DNA of 46,379 nucleotides from Embleya sp040605455 (GTDB taxonomy: Bacteria > Actinomycetota > Actinomycetes > Streptomycetales > Streptomycetaceae): contig NZ_JBEXCV010000062.1 of the NCBI RefSeq assembly GCF_040605455.1, forward strand, positions 1 to 46,379. Direction: 5' to 3'. How positions within the stretch are numbered: position 1 is the first letter of the stretch; every line of letters begins with the position of its first letter. The notes under the pieces were generated by a model. It was given only the letters and a program-made list of their open reading frames with translations. It had not been told where the DNA came from and made no database searches. Below, piece by piece: positions 1 through 8,348 of the stretch. Both the position numbers and the translations under genes were made by a program.

Positions 1-60
1 GTCCGCCCCCCCCCCCACCCCCCGCGGGGGGGGCCGCCCCCCCCCCCCCCCCCCACCACC
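1..60. other. Low-complexity poly-C/poly-G stretch at window edge
   Basis: Nearly every base is C or G in long homopolymer runs, with a run of eight Gs flanked by C tracts. No coding or regulatory signal is visible. This is either a real homopolymer-rich intergenic end or an assembly-edge artefact; the sequence alone cannot decide. Confidence 0.6.
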
Positions 61-62
61 CT

Positions 63-84
63 CGGGTTTTCACCCGTCTTTTTT
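63..84 (+). terminator. Candidate intrinsic terminator
   Basis: Stem CGGGT (63-67), loop TTTC and stem ACCCG (72-76) are followed by TCTTTTTT (77-84). That is a hairpin plus T tract on the plus strand, placed to end transcription from a gene left of the window. The opposite strand may also use the hairpin at the end of the minus-strand ferritin-like gene, but its T tract would then be absent. Confidence 0.55.
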
Positions 85-128
85 CGGGGGGCTTTTCGTC
101 GGGAATCCCTGCGGGCGGGCCCCTCGGG

Positions 129-809
129 TCAGGACGCGAGACCGAGCGCGGCCATCCGCTGCTGGTGCGCCTCGGTGATCCGGTTGAACATGCGCCCGAT
201 CTCCGCCAGGTCGAACCCCGGGCCGGCGCCGCCACCGATCAGCATCGTGGACAACACGTCCCGCTCCGCGGCGACCCGCTGGGCCTGGCTGAGCGCTTCG
301 CCCATCAGCCGCCGACCCCACAGCGCGAGCCGGCCCGCCACCTTGGGGTCGCGCTCGATCGCCGAGCGCACCGTGTCGACCACGAAGGCCGCGTGCCCGG
401 TGTCGCGCTGCACCTCGACGATCAGATCCCGGCTGACCTCGTCCAGATGCGCGGCCACCTCGCGGTAGAAGTCGGCCGCGATGCCGTCGCCCACATACGC
501 CTTGACCAGGCCCTCCAGCCAGTCGGAGGGCGCGGTGTGCACATGGAACTCGTCCAACGGCGCGATGAACGGGTCCATCGCCTCGGCCGGATCCGCACCC
601 AGCGCGGCGATCCGGTCACGCAAAAGCGTGTAGTGGTGGAACTCGGCCACCGCCATCGCGGCCAGCGCGGCCTTGTCGTCCACCGTCGGCGCCATCTTGG
701 CATCCTCGGCGAGCCGCTCGAAGGCGGTGATCTCGCCGTACGCGAGTACGCCGAGCAGTTCGATCACGGCGGCCCGCATCTCCCCGGTCGGCTGCGCACC
801 CTCGCTCAT
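129..809 (-). CDS. Ferritin-like fold protein (MiaE-like diiron helical bundle)
   Basis: 226 aa. The protein is mostly helical, with acid/His pairs spaced as in ferritin-like di-iron bundles: Glu in ITAFERL, then E-F-H-H in AVAEFHHY (about residue 58), and a later RDTGH. Streptomycetes usually carry this conserved protein beside a DEAD-box helicase, as here, where it is divergent from the helicase. It resembles the tRNA hydroxylase MiaE-like family, but its substrate is not known. ATG at 809 is chosen because GAAGGGG lies 6 bases upstream; the reading frame stays open to 896 without a better ribosome site. The annotation is firm at fold level and open at function level. Confidence 0.75.
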   Translation of the reverse strand: MSEGAQPTGEMRAAVIELLGVLAYGEITAFERLAEDAKMAPTVDDKAALAAMAVAEFHHYTLLRDRIAALGADPAEAMDPFIAPLDEFHVHTAPSDWLEGLVKAYVGDGIAADFYREVAAHLDEVSRDLIVEVQRDTGHAAFVVDTVRSAIERDPKVAGRLALWGRRLMGEALSQAQRVAAERDVLSTMLIGGGAGPGFDLAEIGRMFNRITEAHQQRMAALGLAS

Positions 810-977
810 GTCCACCCCTTCGTTCGTCCCGCCGCGGCCGTTCACAAGTGCCGCGGTGTTCACAAGTACGCAGCGTAGTGAGCGCACCGCGGCCACGGGG
901 GCACCACGTCCGGGCGGAGTCGCCCATCTCCGGACAAGCAGTAATGAGCATCACCCCACCGGCCGCACGCCGCCGGG

Positions 978-983
978 TACAGT
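978..983 (+). promoter_or_regulatory. Candidate -10 element for the DEAD-box helicase gene
   Basis: TACAGT, a good actinomycete -10 hexamer, lies 82 bases before the GTG at 1066 in the divergent intergenic region. No convincing -35 is visible. The distance would leave a leader of about 75 bases. Confidence 0.3.
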
Positions 984-1065
984 GGTAGTGAACGCGGATG
1001 CCCGGTCGGAGGACGACTGGCTCCGACCGACCCGCTCGGGTGGCCGCCCGAAGGCGAGAGGTCCC

Positions 1066-2826
1066 GTGCAGCGCCCCGCAATTTCGTGGGCGCCATGGTC
1101 TCGACCCGCTTTCGGTACAGACGGCCCCCAACACACAGAAGAGGCTGGACCCCTGACAACTTTTCGCGAACTCGGAGTACTTTCGGAGACAGCCGAGGCA
1201 CTCGAGGCACTCGGCATCATCGAGGCTTTTCCCGTCCAGGAGATGACCCTTCCGGTCGCCCTGTCCGGCAACGACGTGATCGGCCAGGCCAAGACCGGAA
1301 CGGGCAAGACCCTCGGCTTCGGCATCCCGCTGCTGCAGCGGATCACCGTCGCGGCCGACATCGAGGCGGGCCGCGCGCCCGCCGGCGCGGTCGCCGGCCG
1401 GATGCCGCAGGCACTGGTCGTCGTCCCCACCCGTGAGTTGTGCGTGCAGGTCACCAACGACCTCCAGGCCGCGGGCAAGCTGCGCAACGTGCGCGTGCTG
1501 GCCGTGTACGGCGGCCGGGCCTACGAACCGCAGATCGACACCCTCAAGAAGGGCGTCGACGTCGTCGTCGGCACCCCGGGCCGGCTCCTCGACCTGGTCG
1601 GCCAGGGTCACGTGAACCTGTCCGAGGTCAAGATGCTCGTCCTGGACGAGGCCGACGAGATGCTCGACCTGGGCTTTTTGCCCGACGTCGAGAAGATCGT
1701 CGAGCGTCTGCCGGCGCGCCGCCAGACGATGCTGTTCTCGGCCACCATGCCGGGCCAGATCATCACCCTGGCCCGCCGCTACATGAGCCGCCCCACGCAC
1801 ATCCGCGCCTCCGAGCCGGACGACCTGGGCGCCACCGTCAAGTCGGTCCAGCAGCGCGTCTACCGCGCGCACGGCTTGGACAAGCCCGAGCTGATGGCCC
1901 GCGTGCTCCAGGCCAACGGGCGCGGCCTGGTGATGGTGTTCTGTCGGACCAAGCGCACCGCGGCCGACCTGGCCCAGGGTCTGGCGGAGCGCGGCTTCGC
2001 CTCCGCCGCCGTGCACGGCGACCTCGGCCAAGGCGCGCGCGAGCAGGCGCTGCGGGCGTTCCGCAACGGCAAGGTGGACGTGCTCGTGGCCACCGACGTC
2101 GCGGCCCGCGGGATCGACGTCGAGGGCGTCACCCACGTGGTGAACTACCAGTGCCCCGACGACGAGAAGACCTACCTGCACCGGATCGGTCGGACCGGCC
2201 GCGCGGGTGCCTCGGGCACCGCGGTGACGCTGGTGGACTGGGAGGACATCCCGCGCTGGAGCCTGATCAACAAGGCACTGGACCTGGGCTTCGCCGACCC
2301 GGTCGAAACCTACTCGACCTCGCCGCACCTGTTCACCGACCTGGACATCCCCACCACCGTGGGCAGCGTGCTGCCGCGCGCCGACCGCACCCGTGCGGGC
2401 CTGGGCGCGGAGGACGTCGAGGACCTGGGTGAGACCGGCAAGAACAGCCGGGGCAACTCGGGCCGCAAGGGCACAGGTGGGCGCAGCCGCAGCGGCCCCG
2501 CCGCATCCGGCCCGGCCGCTTCCGGTCCGGACTCGGCCGACGCCGAGGCGAGCGACCCCAGCCGCCGCCGGGCGCCGGGCTCGCGGCGCCGTCGTCGCGT
2601 GAACGGTGAGACCGGCGAGGCCGTGGTGGTCGCCCCGACCACGATGGCGACCTTCGTCGAGCCTTCGACCGTGCCCGCCCAGGCGGCTCCCGTCGACGGC
2701 CCGGCCGTCTCGGGGGACGCGGACGCGGACGCGGACGGCGAGCGCGCGCCGCGCCGTCGCCGCCGGCGTACCCGTCGCCGTCCCGAGGGTGCCGAGGCCG
2801 GCGCCGTCGCGACCGACGAGGGCTGA
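1066..2826 (+). CDS. DEAD-box ATP-dependent RNA helicase
   Basis: 586 aa from GTG 1066. ATP-dependent RNA duplex unwinding; expected roles are rRNA maturation, mRNA turnover or cold adaptation. Visible motifs in order: Q motif around FPVQEMT (Gln58), Walker A AKTGTGKT (75-82), PTRELC, GTPGR, DEAD (194-197), SAT in FSATMPG (~227), and HRIGRTGR (372-379). A basic, low-complexity tail rich in Arg, Gly, Ser and Ala follows from about 450 and probably contacts RNA non-specifically. GTG 1066 is preferred because GAGAGG lies 4 bases upstream. A CTG-initiated start just before TTFRELG (preceded by GAAGAGG) would give a more conventional N terminus, and the frame is open back to 673. The helicase core is certain; the exact start is not. 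Confidence 0.93.
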   Translation: MQRPAISWAPWSRPAFGTDGPQHTEEAGPLTTFRELGVLSETAEALEALGIIEAFPVQEMTLPVALSGNDVIGQAKTGTGKTLGFGIPLLQRITVAADIEAGRAPAGAVAGRMPQALVVVPTRELCVQVTNDLQAAGKLRNVRVLAVYGGRAYEPQIDTLKKGVDVVVGTPGRLLDLVGQGHVNLSEVKMLVLDEADEMLDLGFLPDVEKIVERLPARRQTMLFSATMPGQIITLARRYMSRPTHIRASEPDDLGATVKSVQQRVYRAHGLDKPELMARVLQANGRGLVMVFCRTKRTAADLAQGLAERGFASAAVHGDLGQGAREQALRAFRNGKVDVLVATDVAARGIDVEGVTHVVNYQCPDDEKTYLHRIGRTGRAGASGTAVTLVDWEDIPRWSLINKALDLGFADPVETYSTSPHLFTDLDIPTTVGSVLPRADRTRAGLGAEDVEDLGETGKNSRGNSGRKGTGGRSRSGPAASGPAASGPDSADAEASDPSRRRAPGSRRRRRVNGETGEAVVVAPTTMATFVEPSTVPAQAAPVDGPAVSGDADADADGERAPRRRRRRTRRRPEGAEAGAVATDEG

Positions 2827-2925
2827 CCATCGGGCCGACGGCCCCCGGTGTGGAGTGTGGACGATCACGTCCGCGCTTCGCGGCGGGGGCCGTTGTCGTA
2901 CCTGCGGGTAAGTAGGCTCGAAGGC

Positions 2926-3819
2926 GTGAGTACGCCACGCTTTCTGACCTTGCCCGGGACTGTCCGCTCCCGCCGCCTGGCAACCGGGCGCGGACTATTC
3001 GCCGTCCTGGAGTCCACCCCGCCGAGCGCCGTGCCAAGCCTGGGTACCGCCGTGCTGGTGCCCGGGTTCACCGGCAGCAAGGAGGACTTCATCGCGCTCG
3101 GCGACCCGCTGGCGCGTCGCGGTTTCCATACCGTGTCCGTGGACCAGCGCGGCCAGCACGAGACCGCGGGCCCGGCGGATCCGGCGGCGTACAGCCGCGA
3201 CGCGCTCGTGGCGGACGTGCTCGCGATCGCCGACGCGGTGGCCCCGGGCGAGTCGATCCACCTGGTGGGGCACTCCTTCGGCGGCCTGGTCGGCCGCTCG
3301 GTGGCGCTGCGTGCGCCGGACCGGCTGGCCTCGCTGACGTTGATGAGCACGGGACCGGCGGCAATCTGCCCGGACGAGGTCACCCGGCTGCTGATGCTCG
3401 AAGAGGTGCTCCCGGCGCTCAGCCGGCAGGAGGTGTGGGACGCGATGCGGGCCGTGGAACTGGAGGCCGGCCTGCTGCCGCCCACCGACCCGGCGATCGC
3501 CGCGTTCGTGCACGCCCGCTGGCTGGGCACCACGCCCGAGGGCCTGCTCGGCATGGCCGAACAACTGCGCACCGAGCCCGATCGGGTGGCCGAACTCGCC
3601 GCGCTCGTGGCCGCCGGCCTGCCCGCGCTCGTGGTCTCCGGCGCCGAGGACTATGCGTGGCCGCTGCCCTGGCAGGCCGCGATGGCCGACCGGCTGGGCG
3701 TACCGCATGTGGTGATCCCGGACACCCACCACTCACCGAACGTGGAATCGCCGGACGCCACGGCCGCGGTGCTGGCCGACTTCTGGGCGAGGGTGGCGGC
3801 GTACGCGGATCGGGCCTGA
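2926..3819 (+). CDS. Alpha/beta-hydrolase fold protein
   Basis: 297 aa. Hydrolase with oxyanion region PGFTGSKEDF, nucleophile elbow GHSFGG (Ser about residue 114) and C-terminal His in DTHHSPN. The acid is probably the Asp in SGAEDYAWP. The substrate is unknown. GTG 2926 is chosen because the TAGGCT hexamer at 2913-2918 ends 7 bases before it, suggesting a leaderless transcript; no strong Shine-Dalgarno is seen, and the reading frame upstream to 2848 has no family-like sequence. It follows the helicase after 99 bases containing a short GGGCC-GAC-GGCCC hairpin (2832-2844). Confidence 0.85.
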   Translation: MSTPRFLTLPGTVRSRRLATGRGLFAVLESTPPSAVPSLGTAVLVPGFTGSKEDFIALGDPLARRGFHTVSVDQRGQHETAGPADPAAYSRDALVADVLAIADAVAPGESIHLVGHSFGGLVGRSVALRAPDRLASLTLMSTGPAAICPDEVTRLLMLEEVLPALSRQEVWDAMRAVELEAGLLPPTDPAIAAFVHARWLGTTPEGLLGMAEQLRTEPDRVAELAALVAAGLPALVVSGAEDYAWPLPWQAAMADRLGVPHVVIPDTHHSPNVESPDATAAVLADFWARVAAYADRA

Positions 3820-4080
3820 GCGGCGGCGGCTCGCGAGGGTGCGGGCCTGGCCCGAGGCCGGCGTCGGCCGGTCGGTCGGCGGGATCCCCGGGGCTCGCCA
3901 CCGCGGCCTGTGGCCGCTCCCGGAGCGGCCGGATCGGGCGTAGCGTGACTAGGAGACACTTCTCTCACCGCGGGCGTCGCCCGTGTTTTCGGTGTGCCGG
4001 AACGTCCGGGGCCGCGCCCCCGGGCGCGGGGCTCGCGCACCCACGGCGGCTCCCGTCGGGCCGACCGATCGGAAGTTGCC

Positions 4081-5148
4081 ATGACGCTCATCGACGTCGA
4101 TTCCGCGCGACAGGAAGCCTTCGCGGGACGCATGATCAACATCATCGACGACGGCTGCCTGGCCTTTCTGGTCAGCGTGGGCCACCAGACCGGGCTGTTC
4201 GACACGATGGCCGGACTGCCACCGTCGACGAGCGAGGAGATCGCCCGCTCCTGCGGGTTGACCGAGCGTTACGTGCGCGAGTGGCTGGGCGGCATGGTCA
4301 CCGGCGGAATCGTCGAATACTCCCCGGACTCCGCCACCTACCTGCTGCCGCGCGAACACGCGGCCTCGCTGACCCGCGCGGCCGGACCGGAGAACCTGGC
4401 CGGCATCACCCAGTACCTGGCGCTGATGGGCGAGGTCGAACAGCCGGTCGTGAACGCGTTCCGGCAGGGCGGCGGCGTGCCGTACTCGGCCTATCCGCGC
4501 TTCCAGGCGCTGCAGGCCGAGGAGTCCGGCCGGGTCTGGGACGCGGCGCTGGTGGACGGTGTGCTGCCGCTGGTGCCCGAGCTGACCGAGCGGCTGACCG
4601 CCGGGATCGACGTACTGGACGTCGGCACGGGCCAGGGACACGCGATGAACGTGCTGGCCCGGGCGTTCCCGCGCAGCCGGATCCGCGGCGTGGACATCTC
4701 GACCCAGGGGATCGCCGCCGCGCGCCGCGAGGCCGAAGAACTGGGCCTGGAGAACACGGAGTTCGCCGTGGTCGACGCGGCCGAGCCGCTCGGCTCGTAC
4801 GACCTGATCACCGCATTCGACGTGATCCACGACCTGGCCCGGCCCGGTCGCACGCTGGCCGCCGTGTCCGACGCGCTGCGCCCGGACGGGGTGTTCCTGA
4901 TGGGCGAGATCGCCGCCTCCAGCCGGCTGGAGGAAAACCTGGACCACCCGCTGGGGCCCGCCCTGTACACGTTCTCGGTGTTCTACTGCATGACCGTCTC
5001 GCTGAGCGAGGGCGGCGAGGGCCTGGGCACGGCCTGGGGCGAACAGGCCGCCCGCGCCGCGCTCACCGAGGCCGGCTTCACCGACATCCGGACCCACTCG
5101 TTGGAGGGCGACTTTTTGAACGTGTACTTCGTGGCCCGCAAGGATTGA
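4081..5148 (+). CDS. SAM-dependent methyltransferase with N-terminal winged helix (Rv2258c-like)
   Basis: 355 aa. An N-terminal winged-helix-like domain (about 20-90; SEEIARSCGLTERYVREWL) is followed by a class I methyltransferase with motif I VLDVGTGQG (about 180) and the acid loop GVDIS. The architecture matches the family of Mycobacterium tuberculosis Rv2258c, often annotated as a transcriptional regulator fused to a methyltransferase domain; substrates are unknown. ATG 4081 has GGAAG five bases upstream. It stands alone between two non-coding gaps of ~260 bases. Confidence 0.82.
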   Translation: MTLIDVDSARQEAFAGRMINIIDDGCLAFLVSVGHQTGLFDTMAGLPPSTSEEIARSCGLTERYVREWLGGMVTGGIVEYSPDSATYLLPREHAASLTRAAGPENLAGITQYLALMGEVEQPVVNAFRQGGGVPYSAYPRFQALQAEESGRVWDAALVDGVLPLVPELTERLTAGIDVLDVGTGQGHAMNVLARAFPRSRIRGVDISTQGIAAARREAEELGLENTEFAVVDAAEPLGSYDLITAFDVIHDLARPGRTLAAVSDALRPDGVFLMGEIAASSRLEENLDHPLGPALYTFSVFYCMTVSLSEGGEGLGTAWGEQAARAALTEAGFTDIRTHSLEGDFLNVYFVARKD

Positions 5149-5408
5149 TCACGCGTCGCCCGCTCCGAACCCATCCGGTGGCCGGTCGGGCCGCTCCTAC
5201 GCGAATTCGGGTCCATCCGTCCATGACCCACGTCACCGGGTGCCCACTACTGTCGCGGCCCGTCGGCTCCCTATCCTCGAACCCATCCGCCGACGCAGTC
5301 GTCGAGCCGTCGTCACCCGACCCATCCGGGCGGGTACCCGACCGGGGCTCGGCGATCGTCGGGCGCGAACGTCCTGTTCGATGTGCCACCAGGTGAGAGG
5401 GGACCGAA
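5149..5408. repeat. Intergenic gap with four copies of a CATCCG nonamer
   Basis: No gene is visible in these 260 bases. ACCCATCCG occurs at 5169-5177, 5281-5289 and 5320-5328, with a variant GTCCATCCG at 5211-5219. The first two exact copies extend to GAACCCATCCG. Whether this is a protein-binding array in front of the MaoC gene or simple repeat decay cannot be told from one sequence. Confidence 0.4.
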
Positions 5409-5915
5409 ATGCAGTTCGGCCGCTACTACGAGGAGTTCGAGGTCGGTGCCATTTACAAGCACTGGCCCGGGAAGACCGTGACGGAGTACGACGACCACCT
5501 GTTCTGTCTGCTCACGATGAACCATCACCCGCTGCACATGGATGCCAACTACGCCGAGAACACCACCGATTTCGGCAAGAACGTGGTGGTGGGCAACTAC
5601 ATCTACTCGCTGCTGCTCGGCATGTCGGTGCCGGACGTCTCCGGCAAGGCGATCGCCAACCTGGAGATCGAGTCGTTGCGACACGTGGCACCCACGTTCC
5701 ACGGCGACACCATCTACGGGCAGACCCTGGTGCTGGACAAGTGGGAGTCGAAGTCCAAGGACGACCGCGGCGTCGTGTACGTGGAGACCAAGGGCTACAA
5801 GCAGGACGGCACGCTCGTGTGCGTGTTCAAGCGCAAGGTCATGGTGCCCAAGCAGAGCTACGGCGACAAGCGTGGTGGCGAGCAGCCCGGACGCCCCGAG
5901 CTGATCGAGGGCTGA
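5409..5915 (+). CDS. MaoC-family acyl-CoA dehydratase
   Basis: 168 aa hot-dog fold protein expected to hydrate or dehydrate enoyl-CoA or related acyl thioesters. The family's active-site segment D-x-N-P-x-H appears here as N-H-H-P-L-H (about residues 38-43): the catalytic His is kept, but Asn replaces the Asp. Related MaoC proteins with TMNxxPLHxD exist, so this may mark a subfamily, not a dead enzyme. ATG 5409 has GAGAGGGGA upstream. The gene is monocistronic and convergent with the ribokinase gene. Confidence 0.85.
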   Translation: MQFGRYYEEFEVGAIYKHWPGKTVTEYDDHLFCLLTMNHHPLHMDANYAENTTDFGKNVVVGNYIYSLLLGMSVPDVSGKAIANLEIESLRHVAPTFHGDTIYGQTLVLDKWESKSKDDRGVVYVETKGYKQDGTLVCVFKRKVMVPKQSYGDKRGGEQPGRPELIEG

Positions 5916-5953
5916 TCGGGCGCTGACCGGGTTTCCATCCCCGGAATCGAGCG

Positions 5954-5988
5954 CGGGCGGGTCGCCCAGGGACGGCGCGGCCCGCCCG
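5954..5988. terminator. Candidate bidirectional terminator hairpin
   Basis: Inverted repeat CGGGCGGG (5954-5961) / CCCGCCCG (5981-5988) between the convergent MaoC and ribokinase genes, followed on the plus strand by TTTCC. It can serve both genes. Confidence 0.5.
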
Positions 5989-5998
5989 TTTCCATGCC

Positions 5999-6928
5999 CT
6001 ACGGCAGTTCGTCCGCCGTCGGATACGACGACTGGGCACCCGCGCGCCGGACCGCCGCCGCGCCCACCCGAACCGCGTACCGGCTCGCCGCGACCGGGTC
6101 GTCGCCGACGGCCAGCCGCCACGCGAGCGCGCCGGTGAAGGCGTCGCCCGCACCCGTGGTGTCGACCGCGGCCACTTTCGGTGCGTCGACGTGCACCACC
6201 TCCGCGTCGCCATCGGCGACCAACGCACCGCCGCCGCCCAGCGTGAGCACGATCGAGCGCGGACGCGCGTCGAGCGAGCGCAACACCTTCAGCGCCTCAC
6301 GCGCGTCACCGCCGCCCGCGCTCGCGCGCGCCTCGTGCTCGTTGAGCACCAACGGATCGCACGCCCCCAGCACCGACGCGGCGGTCAACACGTCCCTCGG
6401 CACGACCGGCGACAGGTTCAGCACCACCCGGGTATCCGCCGCCTCGCAGCGCCGAACCACCTCCCATACCGTGTCGAGCGGGATCTCCAATTGGAGCGAG
6501 ACCACCGCGGCGGCCCCGATCGCCGGTGCCAGGTCGGCCACGTCCGCCGGCTCGAATCGCCCGTTCGCCCCGGGCGCCACCGTGATGGTGTTCTCGCCCG
6601 CGTCGTCCACCGTGATCAGCGCCACGCCCGAGGCACCGGGCACGGTCCGCATCGCGTCGGTGCGCACGCCCTCCCGACGCAGCGTCGCGAGCAACATCCG
6701 GCCGTGGTCGTCCTCGCCGATCCGCCCGGCGAGCGCGACGTCGGCGCCCAGTCGGGCGGCCGCGACCGCCTGATTGGCGCCCTTGCCACCCGGGTGCACG
6801 GCCAGGTCGCCGCCCAGGACCGTCTCGCCCGGCCGGGGATGCGCCGGCACCCGGACCACCAGGTCGGCGTTGATCGACCCGACCACGAGCAACCGGGCGT
6901 GCTCCCCACGCACTCCGGTCCCGCTCAC
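5999..6928 (-). CDS. rbsK: Ribokinase (PfkB-family sugar kinase)
   Basis: 309 aa. ATP-dependent phosphorylation of D-ribose or a similar sugar. PfkB signatures are complete: GSINADLV at the N terminus, GGKGANQAVAAARLG (about 40-55), and the anion hole with catalytic Asp in DTTGAGDAFTGAL near 260. GTG 6928 is chosen because it overlaps the TGA of the upstream NUDIX gene in a GTGA tetranucleotide, indicating translational coupling. No ribose transporter or deoC-type gene is adjacent, so the true substrate could be another pentose or nucleoside. Confidence 0.88.
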   Translation of the reverse strand: MSGTGVRGEHARLLVVGSINADLVVRVPAHPRPGETVLGGDLAVHPGGKGANQAVAAARLGADVALAGRIGEDDHGRMLLATLRREGVRTDAMRTVPGASGVALITVDDAGENTITVAPGANGRFEPADVADLAPAIGAAAVVSLQLEIPLDTVWEVVRRCEAADTRVVLNLSPVVPRDVLTAASVLGACDPLVLNEHEARASAGGGDAREALKVLRSLDARPRSIVLTLGGGGALVADGDAEVVHVDAPKVAAVDTTGAGDAFTGALAWRLAVGDDPVAASRYAVRVGAAAVRRAGAQSSYPTADELP

Positions 6929-7326
6929 GACACTCCCGGTACGTTCCACTCGCGCAGCGCGTCGAGCAGTCCGTCGACCAGGTCGAGCCGACTCAGCGCG
7001 CCGGTCGCCACCCACCGCACCGCGTCCGCGTCGTCGCCGGCACGCAGCACTCCGCCGTGCGGCGTGCAGGCGTAGTCCCGGATCTCGTACATGCCACCGT
7101 CGGGCGCGGGTCGCAGCACCGAACCGACGAGCGGTCCGACGGTCACCTGCAACCCCGTCTCCTCGACCATCTCGCGGGCGAGGGCGACCGCGTCGGTCTC
7201 ACCCTCCTCGACCCGCCCGCCGGGCAGCGACCACTGTCCCTCGCCCGGCAATTTCGCGCGTTGCACCAGGAGCACCCGCCCCTCGGAATCGAGGACGATC
7301 GCGCCGACGCAAGGAATGAGCCGCAT
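6925..7326 (-). CDS. NUDIX hydrolase
   Basis: 133 aa. A full Nudix box G-x5-E-x7-R-E-x2-E-E-x-G lies at about residues 33-55 (segment beginning GGRVEEGE and ending REMVEETGL). Family members hydrolyse nucleoside diphosphates linked to another group; housekeeping 8-oxo-dGTP or ADP-sugar clearance are both possible. ATG 7326 gives the usual MRLIPCVGAIV start. It is first gene of a two-gene operon with rbsK, overlapping by four bases. Confidence 0.85.
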   Translation of the reverse strand: MRLIPCVGAIVLDSEGRVLLVQRAKLPGEGQWSLPGGRVEEGETDAVALAREMVEETGLQVTVGPLVGSVLRPAPDGGMYEIRDYACTPHGGVLRAGDDADAVRWVATGALSRLDLVDGLLDALREWNVPGVS

Positions 7327-7513
7327 GCCTGCCGAGCCTAGTGCCCGGCGCCGACGTGCAGAGGGAGATCGGCTGCCGACCGCGCGGCGCCGGCAGCGAG
7401 GGGGCGCGCGGTCCTGGCGCGGCGCGCTCCCCGTACGCCGGTCGGCGGTGTGAACGCATCGAAGGAGTGATCGTCCTTGACGCAGAGCCTTGGGCAGTGG
7501 ACCGTCTTGTCCT

Positions 7514-8149
7514 ATGAAGGGCGAGCCGAGCTGCCCCCGCTGCGGCGGCCGGGTCCGCGCTCCGGGTCTGTTCTCACAGACGTGGGAGTGCGAGATCCAT
7601 GGAGCCGTTCCTCCGCTGCAACCTGTCGTGCCGCCCAGCGTCGAGGCGCTGGACGCGGTGGTGCGCCGCTCGCGGGTCCCGGTCTGGTTGCCCTGGCCGC
7701 TGCCGGTCGGTTGGTTGTACGCCGGCGTCGCGCACGCGGGCGACGATCGGGACGGCTCGCGGGCCGTCGCGGTGGCGTGTACGGGGCCCGCGCCGCTGGG
7801 CGGACGCGGCGAACTGCTGCTGATCGCCGAGGAGGTGGGCGTCGGCCTCGGCGCCCGGTACGCCGGGTTGCCCGGGCACGACCCGGGCGGCGACTTCGTC
7901 AAGTCCACGCCGGCGAAGGTGGTGGCGGCCGGCCGACCGACCCCGTTGTGGTGTGTGATCGACGCGCCGCCCGACCGCGCGGTGTACGCGGGCGAGGCGA
8001 TGGGCCTGTGGTTGTGGGCGATCCTGTGGCCGGGCAAGGCGGGTCACCTCGTCTACGACGACGTGGTGCTCACCGATCTGCGGGAAGCCGGGGCCGAGTT
8101 GCAGTTGTTGCCGTGCGGCGCGCTGTCCCCGCAACTGCTGGGATTCTGA
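7514..8149 (+). CDS. DUF6758-type conserved actinomycete protein
   Basis: 211 aa. The N terminus carries a zinc-ribbon-like C-P-R-C at about residues 7-10 and a second Cys in WECEIHG. The rest is rich in Trp and Leu (VWLPWPLPVGWL, LWLWAILWP) and may be membrane-associated. I recognise it as a streptomycete protein annotated DUF6758, normally found just before a PHP-domain gene, as here. No function is established. ATG 7514 gives the conserved MKGEPSCPRCGG start; its ribosome site is weak. Confidence 0.72.
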   Translation: MKGEPSCPRCGGRVRAPGLFSQTWECEIHGAVPPLQPVVPPSVEALDAVVRRSRVPVWLPWPLPVGWLYAGVAHAGDDRDGSRAVAVACTGPAPLGGRGELLLIAEEVGVGLGARYAGLPGHDPGGDFVKSTPAKVVAAGRPTPLWCVIDAPPDRAVYAGEAMGLWLWAILWPGKAGHLVYDDVVLTDLREAGAELQLLPCGALSPQLLGF

Positions 8150-8197
8150 CCGGCCCGCAACCGGACCCGGCCGGCCCGCGGATCGCCCGGCGGGCAC

Positions 8198-8263
8198 AAC
8201 GGCCGGGCGGCCTGCGCGCAACGGCCGGACAGCTTGCGGACCGGCCGGACGGCCTGTGCGTGC
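8198..8263. repeat. Three ~22-bp degenerate tandem repeats
   Basis: Units at 8198-8219, 8220-8241 and 8242-8263 all contain CGGCCGG followed by GGCCTG or AGCTTG and a GC-rich end. They lie ~50 bases after the DUF6758 stop codon and before the PHP gene. No gene is seen in the 199-base gap. Confidence 0.45.
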
Positions 8264-8303
8264 ACCGGACGACGGCCCCACGAAGGCGCTCGAGCAAGGT
8301 CGT

Positions 8304-8309
8304 TAGGGT
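8304..8309 (+). promoter_or_regulatory. Candidate -10 element for the PHP gene
   Basis: TAGGGT, 39 bases before the GTG start at 8349, in the GC-rich gap. It suggests the PHP gene has its own promoter even though it follows the DUF6758 gene on the same strand. Confidence 0.3.
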
Positions 8310-8348
8310 CGGGAACGTCCATCGACCCTCCCGGCAGACGAGGTCAGC

